From positions 1-35,125 of the forward strand of contig NZ_JAGOGJ010000068.1 of assembly GCF_017996735.1 (NCBI RefSeq): DNA of 35,125 nt, read 5' to 3'. Within the stretch, counting starts at the first letter, position 1, and each line of letters starts with the position of its first letter. A program made the translations under genes and the position numbers. Positions 8,224 through 14,931 of this stretch are shown one piece after another. This DNA comes from Niveispirillum sp. (lineage in GTDB: Bacteria; Pseudomonadota; Alphaproteobacteria; Azospirillales; Azospirillaceae). The notes under the pieces are model-generated. The model searched no databases. It was not told where the DNA came from and saw only the letters and a list, made by a program, of their open reading frames with translations.

Positions 8224-8538
8224 TTACTTGGCGCCCGGCAGCTTGACCGTCAGGCCGTCCAGTTCCGGCGTGATACGGATCTGGCAGCCCAGTCGGGAGG
8301 TCTTGGTCAGGCCGAAGGCCAGATCCAGCATGTCCTCCTCGTCCTCCTGCGCGTCGGGCAGCAGGTCGTACCATTCCGGCGCGACCACGACATGGCAGGT
8401 GGAGCAGGCCAGCGACCCCTCGCAGGCACCTTCCAGGTCGATATCGTGGCGGCGGGCCACTTCCAGGATCGACAGGCCCAGGGGGGCATCCACCTCGCGG
8501 CGGGTGCCGTCGGTTTCAATGAACACCATCTTCGGCAT
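8224..8538 (-). CDS. [2Fe-2S] ferredoxin, adrenodoxin/FdxB type
   Basis: A 104-residue electron carrier. The cluster ligands are Cys39, Cys45, Cys48 and Cys85, in the C-x5-C-x2-C ... C spacing of vertebrate-adrenodoxin/ISC-type ferredoxins (segments CEGSLACSTCHVVV and RLGCQI). Acidic residues in EDEEDMLDLAFGL match the partner-docking helix of this group. Length and composition fit the alphaproteobacterial FdxB/FdVI family, which supports Fe-S cluster assembly or P450-type reactions. It is the first gene of the operon with tenA and the exporter. The beta-propeller gene ends 72 bp upstream on the same strand. Confidence 0.93.
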   Translation of the reverse strand: MPKMVFIETDGTRREVDAPLGLSILEVARRHDIDLEGACEGSLACSTCHVVVAPEWYDLLPDAQEDEEDMLDLAFGLTKTSRLGCQIRITPELDGLTVKLPGAK

Positions 8539-8610
8539 TGCGCCAGAACTCCCAAACGAGACAGTGCGCCTTGTTACGAAGCGGCGGCGGCCAAGTAAAG
8601 TGCCGTTTAG

Positions 8611-9531
8611 TCAAGGGGGGCCGGCAATGACGGGGCGTCCCCCCATGTCCAGCGTCAGCGTCGATTGCCGGACGGCACCCGGCGCCGTCGCCAGCGCCCG
8701 CACGGCCCCGCCATCGGTGGGCAGCAGCAGCAGCCGGACTGTCCCGTCGGCATCCCGGTCCAGCAGATAGACACCGTCGCGTGTGGGCAGCCAGCTTTCG
8801 CTGTCAGCGGCGGCGGGCAGCGGGGCGACCGGTTCCGCGATGCCGCCATCGGCCGGTTGCCGCCACAGCCCGCCATCCCCCTCGCGCACCATGTACAGCC
8901 AGCGACCATCGGCGCTCTCCTTGGCCGCCAGCCAGCCCTCTTCCGTGATGGGCATGGCTTCCTGATAGGGCGGGCGCGTTATCCATATGCGCCAGCCGCC
9001 CAGGCGGTTGGAGGCGAAATACAGCCTTTGCCCGTCGCGGGACCAGGCCGGCGCCCTGTCTTCCGCCCCCGGATCGGCGGCCACCCGGCGCAGCTTGTCC
9101 GACGCGCGGTCGAGGATGAACAGCGCCGGTGCCCCGTCGGCCACACTGGTCAGGGCAAGGCGCCGCCCGTCGGGCGCCCAGCGCGGGGACCCGGTCGCGG
9201 CCCCGTTGAAGGCGGTGACGGGGGCAGGCGGCTGGTCCAGGTCGGCGACCCAGATGTCGAAATGGCCCGACCGGTCCGACGCGAAGGCGACAGCCCCCTT
9301 CGCGCTGATATCCGGGTCACGGTCGCGCGGGATGCCCTGGCCCAGGGGCAGACGTTCCCATCGGCCATCCGGCAGCAGGCGAAACAGCGCCGATGTCGGG
9401 CTGGTGGCCGGGGGCGGTGGCGCCGGTCCGCCACCGCCCCCGGCCAGAAGCGCCCAGGCAACGGCCAGCGTCACGGCCGTTGCCGCCGCGATGGCGCCTG
9501 CCGCCCGATAAAGTTTCCGGCGCTTATCCAT
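8611..9531 (-). CDS. Membrane-anchored TolB-like (PD40) beta-propeller protein
   Basis: A 306-residue protein. After a short basic start (MDKRRKLYR) comes one hydrophobic segment (residues ~10-32), so it is either membrane anchored or exported. A Gly/Pro-rich linker follows, then repeated PD40/TolB-type blades: DPDISAKGAVAFASDRSGHFDIW, SPRWAPDGRRLAL, APAWSRDGQRLYFASNRLG and WLAAKESADGRWLYMV are readable as successive repeats (each quoted in part). PD40 propellers bind proteins or act as accessory domains of peptidases; no catalytic domain is attached here. The ATG at 9531 is chosen because upstream in-frame sequence runs antisense to the next gene. It is divergent from the DUF885 peptidase-like gene, 183 bp away. 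Confidence 0.8.
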   Translation of the reverse strand: MDKRRKLYRAAGAIAAATAVTLAVAWALLAGGGGGPAPPPPATSPTSALFRLLPDGRWERLPLGQGIPRDRDPDISAKGAVAFASDRSGHFDIWVADLDQPPAPVTAFNGAATGSPRWAPDGRRLALTSVADGAPALFILDRASDKLRRVAADPGAEDRAPAWSRDGQRLYFASNRLGGWRIWITRPPYQEAMPITEEGWLAAKESADGRWLYMVREGDGGLWRQPADGGIAEPVAPLPAAADSESWLPTRDGVYLLDRDADGTVRLLLLPTDGGAVRALATAPGAVRQSTLTLDMGGRPVIAGPP

Positions 9532-9714
9532 GCCGCCCCTGTCAGAACAAATCCTTCCCAAGGCGGCCCACATTGCCGCGCCCCGCCGCGATTGGCAAAT
9601 CCCCGCCACTTTCATGTTCTTCTGGTGCGAAGGGATGACTGCATATAGCTTTTTCGCCGAACGACCGGCGGGCGGACGGACAGCCATGGGCCGGAAAAAG
9701 AGGGGGATGAGAGA

Positions 9715-11535
9715 GTGAAGCTGAAGAAGATTCTGCTGGGCACCGTGGGGGGTGTTGTCGGCCTGGGGGCGCTTGCGGTGGCCTATGGCCTGTGGGGGCC
9801 GCTGCCCATCCACCCGACCATCGAGCGCCAGACCATCCTGCAGGTGCTGGACAGCCCGGAAGTCATGACCCAACTGGGCATGATCGACGGCACCTTCCTG
9901 GATTTCCATTCCGGCAAGCTGGACGAGATCCGGCCGGAGGATCTGGAGAAGGCCCGCAAGGACATGACCCGCTATATCGCGGAGATCAAGGGCTTCACCG
10001 GCCTGACCGGGCAGCAGGCCTTGTCGCAGCAGGTGATGCTGGAATTCTATTCCACCAATCTGGCGCAGATGGATTTCCCCTGGGTGGTGCCGGGGGGCGG
10101 GCTGTATCCCGTGGATCAGCTTTTCTCCCCGCCGGTCAGCCTGCCGCAGTTCCTGACCAACGGCCATGTCGTCAAGGATGTGAAATCGGCCGAGCGCTAT
10201 ATCAGCCGCCTGCAGGCCGTGTCGCGCAAGTTCGAGCAGTTGGGGCAGTCGGTGCGCAACCAGGCGGCGGCCGGTGTCGTGCCGCCAGACTTCGTGATCG
10301 ATAAAAGCCTGGTGGTGCTGGATAACTTCACCCGGGACCCGGCCGCCGCCAGCCCGCTGGTCACCACCTTCAAGGCAAGGCTTGAAAAGGCCGGCGTGGC
10401 GGAGGCGGAACGGGTCCGCCTGATCGACGCCGCGACCCAGGCGGTGGAGATGAATGTCTACCCCGCCTATCGGAACCTGGCCAAGCTGATGCGTGAGGAA
10501 ATCCGGCCCAAGGCGACGCCCGATGCCGGCGTCTGGCGCCTGCCGGACGGCGCGCGTTACTACAAGCTGGCGCTGCGTGCCAACACGACCGTGGATATGG
10601 AACCCGACGTGATCCATGAGATCGGCCTGTCGGAAGTGGCCCGAATCACGGCTGAGATGGACACGCTGCTGAAAAGCCTGGGCCATGCCGATGGCAGCGT
10701 GGGTGAACGCATCCAGGCGCTGGAGAAGGACCCGGCCCAGCATTATGCCCCCGGCCGCGAAAGCCATGCCGAGGAACTGGCCGACCTGAAGCGCATGACC
10801 GACACGGTCATGGCCAAGGCGCCCGACTGGTTCAACAAGCTGCCAAAACAGCCCCTGGATATCCAGGCCGTGCCCGAATATGCCGAGGATACGTCACCGG
10901 GCGGTTACTACAATTCCCCGGCCATGGACGGGTCGCGCCCCGGCATCTTCTACATCAATCTGGGCGAAAAATCGCGGGCGCCGAAATTCAGCCTGCCGAC
11001 CCTGGTCTATCATGAGGCGGTGCCCGGCCATCATTTCCAACTGGCCCTGGCCCAGACCATCGAGGATGTGCCCACCTTCCGCAAGGTCTACCCCTTCACC
11101 TCCTATGCCGAGGGCTGGGCGCTCTATGCGGAGCGGCTGGCCAAGGAAATGGGCATGTATGAGAAGGACCCGTATGGCGATCTGGGGCGCCTGCGGGATG
11201 AGCTTTTCCGCGCCGTGCGGCTGGTCGTCGATACGGGCATCCATGCCAAGCGCTGGACCCGTGACCAGGCCATCACCTATATGCGCGACACGACGGGCAT
11301 GAATGAAGGGGCGGTGACGATCGAGATCGACCGCTACATCGTGCTGCCGGGTCAGGCCTGCGCCTATAAGCTGGGGCAGTTGAAGATTCTGGACCTGCGT
11401 GACAAGGCGCGCGCCGCGCTGGGCGACAAGTTCGATATCAAGGGGTTCCACGATGTCGTGCTGGGGTCCGGCGGCCTGCCTCTGACCGTGCTGGAGGCGC
11501 AGGTCGATGCCTGGGTGAAGCAGGTCAAGGGCTGA
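9715..11535 (+). CDS. DUF885 family protein, putative metallopeptidase, exported or anchored
   Basis: A 606-residue DUF885 protein. The N-terminus (KKILLGTVGGVVGLGALAVA) is a signal anchor, so the bulk should be in the periplasm. The hallmark HEAVPGHH begins at His433, the zinc-site-like motif of this family, and YAEGWALYAERLAKEMG follows at the expected distance as the downstream conserved block. DUF885 proteins are distantly related to gluzincin (M2/M32-like) peptidases; most are uncharacterised. The start is GTG at 9715 with AGGGGG nine bases upstream; a nearby ATG at 9707 is out of frame. The stop codon is immediately followed by a tandem pair of multi-hairpin repeats. Confidence 0.85.
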   Translation: MKLKKILLGTVGGVVGLGALAVAYGLWGPLPIHPTIERQTILQVLDSPEVMTQLGMIDGTFLDFHSGKLDEIRPEDLEKARKDMTRYIAEIKGFTGLTGQQALSQQVMLEFYSTNLAQMDFPWVVPGGGLYPVDQLFSPPVSLPQFLTNGHVVKDVKSAERYISRLQAVSRKFEQLGQSVRNQAAAGVVPPDFVIDKSLVVLDNFTRDPAAASPLVTTFKARLEKAGVAEAERVRLIDAATQAVEMNVYPAYRNLAKLMREEIRPKATPDAGVWRLPDGARYYKLALRANTTVDMEPDVIHEIGLSEVARITAEMDTLLKSLGHADGSVGERIQALEKDPAQHYAPGRESHAEELADLKRMTDTVMAKAPDWFNKLPKQPLDIQAVPEYAEDTSPGGYYNSPAMDGSRPGIFYINLGEKSRAPKFSLPTLVYHEAVPGHHFQLALAQTIEDVPTFRKVYPFTSYAEGWALYAERLAKEMGMYEKDPYGDLGRLRDELFRAVRLVVDTGIHAKRWTRDQAITYMRDTTGMNEGAVTIEIDRYIVLPGQACAYKLGQLKILDLRDKARAALGDKFDIKGFHDVVLGSGGLPLTVLEAQVDAWVKQVKG

Positions 11536-11652
11536 GCCAACGGTCATTTTCCATGACCGTTGCAGGCCGGCGACCGCCGGCCCGCGCCCCCATGGGCGCG
11601 TAAGCCAAGGGCGCGGATGCGCCCGCCCGGCGCTGAGGGAACATGTAAATAA
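11531..11652 (+). repeat. Multi-hairpin intergenic repeat, tandem copy B1
   Basis: A 122-base unit beginning at the stop codon of the DUF885 gene. Components: hairpin 1 AACGGTCAT-tttcc-ATGACCGTT (11539-11561), hairpin 2 GGCCGGC/GCCGGCC (11565-11582), hairpin 3 CGCGCCC/GGGCGCG (11583-11600), linker TAAGCCAAG, hairpin 4 GGCGC-GGAT-GCGCC (11610-11623) and tail CGCCCGGCGCTGAGG. It is repeated almost perfectly at 11653-11775. Confidence 0.9.
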
Positions 11653-11775
11653 GCTGAGCCAACGGTCATTTTCCATGACCGTTGCAGGCCGGCGACCGCC
11701 GGCCCGCGCCCCCCATGGGCGCGTAAGCCAAGGGCGCGGATGCGCCCGCCCGGCGCTGAGGGAACATGTAAATAA
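11653..11775 (+). repeat. Multi-hairpin intergenic repeat, tandem copy B2
   Basis: A direct repeat of 11531-11652. By eye it differs only by one extra C in the loop side of hairpin 3, so the duplication is recent or kept uniform. Both copies end with GGGAACATGTAAATAA. Homologous but diverged copies are at 1626-1801 (minus) and 14712-14845 (plus). Confidence 0.9.
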
Positions 11776-11814
11776 CAGGTGCCCCCGCCGTCCGGAGCCG
11801 GCGGGGGCACCTGT
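11775..11814 (+). terminator. Strong GC-rich hairpin upstream of dnaN
   Basis: A 15-bp perfect stem (arm CAGGTGCCCCCGCCG, 11776-11790) with an 8-base loop and its exact complement at 11799-11813. No U-run follows, so it may be a poor intrinsic terminator, an RNA stabiliser or a barrier between the DUF885 transcript and dnaN. The remaining ~145 bp before dnaN hold no gene I can see; no dnaA-box TTATCCACA was found. Confidence 0.6.
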
Positions 11815-11958
11815 CCATCAGGCAAGGGGGGAACCATGCAGCAAACCCCTGTTATGTCCGCACTCTTATGCTATGGTAGCGCCCCTCCCGCCGGGCAGGC
11901 GGGGGGACAGAGCAACGTTGACGTCCCCGTCCGGGGACCATAGCCGACCGGATCCAGG

Positions 11959-13077
11959 ATGAAGATCATCATCGAACGTACCGCCCTGCTTGGCTCCCTC
12001 GGGCATGTGCAGAGCGTTGTCGAACGGCGCAACACCATCCCGGTCCTGTCCAATGTGCTGTTGAACGCGGCCAATGGCAGCCTGTCGCTGCTGGCCACCG
12101 ACATGGACCTGGAAATCTCCGAGACGGTGGTGGCGGAGGTTGTCCGCCCCGGTTCGGCCACGGCCCCGGCCCATACCCTGTATGACATCGCCCGCAAGCT
12201 GCCCGATGGCAGCCAGGTGGAGCTGGATGCCACGGGTGATGTGCTGACCCTGCGTTCGGGCCGGTCCAAGTTTAACCTGGGCACCCTGCCGGTCGCCGAT
12301 TTCCCGGAAATGACGCGCGGGACATGGTCGCATCAGTTCTCGCTGAAGGCCGATGTGCTGAAGGGCCTGATCGACCGGACCAAGTTCGCGATCAGCACCG
12401 AAGAAACCCGTTATTACCTGAATGGCATCCATATCCATGCCACCAAGGGCAAGGCCGGTGAGGTGCCGGCCCTGCGCGCCGTGGCGACGGACGGTCACCG
12501 ACTGGCCCGCGTCGAAGCCCCGCTGCCCGAAGGGGCGGAAGGGTTGCCCGGCGTGATCATCCCGCGCAAGACCGTGCTGGAGGTTCGCAAGCTGCTGGAC
12601 GAGGTGGCGGGCAATGTCGACATCTCCCTGTCGGAGACCAAGATCCGCTTCACCCTGGGTGACGTCACCCTGATCAGCAAGCTGATCGACGGCACCTTCC
12701 CGGATTACGAACGCGTCATCCCCGCCGGCAACACCAAGCTGTTGTCCGTGGACAGCAAGCTGTTCGCCGGTGCCGTGGATCGCGTGGCCACCATCTCCAC
12801 CGAGAAATCGCGGGCCGTGAAGCTGGCGCTGGAATCGGGCGTGCTGACCCTGTCGGCCACTGCCGCCGATGCCGGCTCCGCGTCGGAAGAGATCGAGGTG
12901 GATTACGACAACACGCCGCTGGAGATCGGGTTCAACAGCCGCTACCTGCTGGACATTACCGGCCAGATCGAAAGCGGCAAGGCCCAGTTCCTGATGGCCG
13001 ACGGCAATTCCCCCACCATCGTCCGCGACGCGGCCGATCTGGCGGCACTGTATGTGCTGATGCCGATGCGGGTGTGA
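11959..13077 (+). CDS. dnaN: DNA polymerase III subunit beta (sliding clamp)
   Basis: A 372-residue clamp subunit, the length of known DnaN proteins. It dimerises into the ring that tethers DNA polymerase III and other clamp-binding proteins to DNA. The N-terminus MKIIIERTALLGSLGHVQ, the segment RRNTIPVLSNVLL, VATDGHRLA in the middle domain and the C-terminal end YVLMPMRV are the standard family landmarks of the three clamp domains. The ATG at 11959 follows GGATCCAGG. It heads a dnaN-recF-gyrB cluster; dnaA, its usual neighbour, is not upstream here. A perfect terminator hairpin follows the stop, so recF is probably transcribed separately. Confidence 0.97.
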   Translation: MKIIIERTALLGSLGHVQSVVERRNTIPVLSNVLLNAANGSLSLLATDMDLEISETVVAEVVRPGSATAPAHTLYDIARKLPDGSQVELDATGDVLTLRSGRSKFNLGTLPVADFPEMTRGTWSHQFSLKADVLKGLIDRTKFAISTEETRYYLNGIHIHATKGKAGEVPALRAVATDGHRLARVEAPLPEGAEGLPGVIIPRKTVLEVRKLLDEVAGNVDISLSETKIRFTLGDVTLISKLIDGTFPDYERVIPAGNTKLLSVDSKLFAGAVDRVATISTEKSRAVKLALESGVLTLSATAADAGSASEEIEVDYDNTPLEIGFNSRYLLDITGQIESGKAQFLMADGNSPTIVRDAADLAALYVLMPMRV

Positions 13078-13102
13078 GGACTGTTGGTGGCTTAAGTTCG
13101 GG

Positions 13103-13124
13103 AAACACCCCGGCCGGGGTGTTT
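13103..13124 (+). terminator. Intrinsic terminator after dnaN
   Basis: A perfect 9-bp stem AAACACCCC-ggcc-GGGGTGTTT followed by cgTTTc, 25 bases after the dnaN stop. The A-rich left side makes it usable in both directions. Confidence 0.75.
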
Positions 13125-13293
13125 CGTTTCCCGGCGGGCGATTGCCTTGTCGGCACGACCTGCGCAATCTTTTTGCGGCCATGCTCTGGGAGCAGGATCC
13201 CATCATGATCACCGGGTGCATGTTTGATATCATCGAAGAAATCGCACCTGGGGATGTCCGTACGCCGCCGCCCCGGACCAAGGGCATGCCGTC

Positions 13294-13322
13294 TTGACAC
13301 GGTGTGGGGGCATGTCAGAATC
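13294..13322 (+). promoter_or_regulatory. Possible promoter before the small ORF in the dnaN-recF gap
   Basis: An exact TTGACA (13294-13299) stands 50 bases before the small ORF's GTG. At 17 bp spacing the -10 would be AGAATC, which is weak, so only the -35 element is convincing. Confidence 0.3.
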
Positions 13323-13349
13323 ACAATCTTGAACAGAGAGGGTGATTCG

Positions 13350-13517
13350 GTGTCGATGCGAATCAATCGGCAGACCAATGAAATTGTTGTCGCGCCGGAA
13401 GACATTGGAGCTACGATAAAGCGCGTCCAATCCCTGGTCAGCCAATATGTTCCAGAAGGCATCAGCCTTGCTGATGAATTGATCGCTGATCGGCGTGCCG
13501 CCGCTGAGGTCGAGTGA
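13350..13517 (+). CDS. Small hypothetical protein, possible orphan antitoxin-like
   Basis: A 55-residue ORF between dnaN and recF. GTG at 13350 has GAGAGGG seven bases upstream; ATG at 13356 is the alternative. The protein reads as a short beta-like start (MRINRQTNEIVV), a helix (APEDIGATIKRVQSLVSQYV) and a charged amphipathic tail (SLADELIADRRAAAEVE). Such ELIADRR-type tails are, from memory, frequent at the C-termini of small toxin-antitoxin antitoxins, but no toxin gene is adjacent and I do not recognise a DNA-binding fold with certainty. Base composition is clearly less GC-rich than dnaN and recF, suggesting separate origin. Function is unknown; the coding call rests on the ribosome site and codon pattern. 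Confidence 0.5.
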   Translation: MSMRINRQTNEIVVAPEDIGATIKRVQSLVSQYVPEGISLADELIADRRAAAEVE

Positions 13518-13563
13518 TCCTGGCTCGTGCATCCTACCCGTATATCCGGACCGCCCCCACCTG

Positions 13564-14745
13564 ATGCCCTCTCTTCCCACCCTGGCCGTCACCCGCCTGA
13601 CGGTGACCCGGTTCCGGTCCTATGCCAGCGCGCGGCTTGAATGCGATGCGCGGCCCGTCGTGCTGACGGGGGAGAACGGGGCCGGCAAGACCAATATCCT
13701 GGAGGCGGTCAGCTTCCTGGCCCCCGGTCGTGGCATGCGCCGGGCCAAGCTGTCGGAGATCGAGCGTATCGGCGACAGTGCGGCGGCGGACTGGACGGGC
13801 GGCCCCGGCTGGGCCATCGCCGCCAGCGTCGCCACGGCCAACGGCCCCGTGGAGATCGGCACCGGCCGTGATCCGGCTGGGGGCGAGAGCGAAAGGCGGC
13901 TGGTGCATATCGATGGCCGCCCCGCCAAGGGACAGATCGCGCTGGCCGACCATGTGTCCGTCGTCTGGCTGACACCACAGATGGACCGTCTGTTCCTGGA
14001 AGGGGCGGCGGGGCGGCGGCGCTTCCTGGACCGGCTGGTCTTCGGGTTCGACAGCGGCCATGCCGGACGGCTGACCAAATACGAAAATGCCCTGCGTGAA
14101 CGCGCCCGCATCCTGCGTGACGGACCGGTCGATCCGGCCTGGCTGTCCACGCTGGAAGGCCAGATGGCGGAAACCGGCATCGCCGTGGCCGCCGCCCGTG
14201 CCGACATGGCCCGGCGGCTGGAGGCGGCGGCTTCCCAGGGCGTGGGGCCGTTCCCGGCACCCGGCATCGCCATTGTCGGCAGCGTCGATGCGCTGCTGGC
14301 CGGGCGCCCGGCGCTGGAGGCGGAAGACGCCTTCCGCAAGGCCCTGGCCGAGGGGCGCCGTGCCGATGCGGCGGCCGGCGGGGCCACCATCGGCCCCCAC
14401 CGCTCCGACCTTGCCGTGACCTATCGCGCCAAGGATATGCCGGCCGAACTGGGCAGCACGGGCGAGCAGAAGGCGCTGCTGATCGCCATCGTTCTGGCCA
14501 ATGCCCGTCTGATGCGGGCCGAGACGGGGACCGCCCCGCTTCTGCTGCTGGACGAGGTGGCGGCCCATCTGGATCAGGGCCGGCGGCAGGCGCTTTTCGA
14601 CGAAATCCTGGCCACCGGCAGCCAGGCCTGGATGACCGGCACCGATGCCGCTATCTTCCGCCCGCTGGGGGCTTCCGCCACCCATGTCACGGTTGCACAA
14701 TCGCGGCTTAGCCCTCAATCAGACAATGTCGAATTGTCGGATTGA
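13564..14745 (+). CDS. recF: DNA replication/repair protein RecF
   Basis: A 393-residue SMC-like ATPase that, with RecO and RecR, loads RecA at ssDNA gaps. The Walker A motif GENGAGKTN spans residues 36-44, after LTVTRFRSYASARLE, which is typical of RecF. The ABC-type signature is LGSTGEQKALLIAIVLANARL and the Walker B is LLLLDEVAAHLD. ATG at 13564 gives the usual N-terminus; no clear ribosome site precedes it, and a longer GTG-start frame would overlap the small upstream ORF. The last ~11 codons and the stop are part of a perfect hairpin of the repeat family, so the C-terminus (SPQSDNVELSD) appears to be repeat-derived. Confidence 0.95.
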   Translation: MPSLPTLAVTRLTVTRFRSYASARLECDARPVVLTGENGAGKTNILEAVSFLAPGRGMRRAKLSEIERIGDSAAADWTGGPGWAIAASVATANGPVEIGTGRDPAGGESERRLVHIDGRPAKGQIALADHVSVVWLTPQMDRLFLEGAAGRRRFLDRLVFGFDSGHAGRLTKYENALRERARILRDGPVDPAWLSTLEGQMAETGIAVAAARADMARRLEAAASQGVGPFPAPGIAIVGSVDALLAGRPALEAEDAFRKALAEGRRADAAAGGATIGPHRSDLAVTYRAKDMPAELGSTGEQKALLIAIVLANARLMRAETGTAPLLLLDEVAAHLDQGRRQALFDEILATGSQAWMTGTDAAIFRPLGASATHVTVAQSRLSPQSDNVELSD

Positions 14746-14845
14746 GGGCCGGCGGCAACTGCCGGCGCGCGCCAGGTGGCGCGTTAGCCAAGCCCACGGA
14801 TGTGGGCGCCGGCGCCTGAGGTCATTGACCGGCCACGGTCAATGA
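14712..14845 (+). repeat. Multi-hairpin intergenic repeat (copy C), starting inside recF
   Basis: Hairpin 1 (14712-14748) has two stacked perfect arms, CCCTCAATC/GATTGAGGG and GACAAT/ATTGTC, and contains the recF stop codon. Next come a GCCGGC/GCCGGC stem, hairpin 3 CGCGCC-aggt-GGCGCG (14767-14782), linker TTAGCCAAG, hairpin 4 CCCAC-GGAT-GTGGG (14792-14805), the tail CGCCGGCGCCTGAGG and hairpin 5 TCATTGACCG/CGGTCAATGA (14822-14845). Order, linker, GGAT loop and tail match copies A and B. Confidence 0.85.
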
Positions 14846-14917
14846 AAACGGGTAAGCCCCATGCGGAATTCTGACAGCGTTCTTACGGTTTTACCCCTGT
14901 TTTCCGGCTCTTTCTGC

Positions 14918-14923
14918 TACACT
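14918..14923 (+). promoter_or_regulatory. Possible -10 element of gyrB
   Basis: TACACT lies 8 bases before the gyrB ATG; no good -35 or ribosome site is seen. If this is the real -10, the mRNA would be nearly leaderless. Confidence 0.25.
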
Positions 14924-14931
14924 CCGGCACC

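Noticed and set aside
11531..11775. CRISPR-like array
   Set aside because: Only two units of 122-123 bp that are contiguous, with internal hairpins and no spacers or cas genes.
13182..13298. Short open frame (MLWEQDPIMITGCMFDIIEE...) after dnaN
   Set aside because: No ribosome site, no family resemblance and a Pro-rich end; could be a decayed gene but not supportable.
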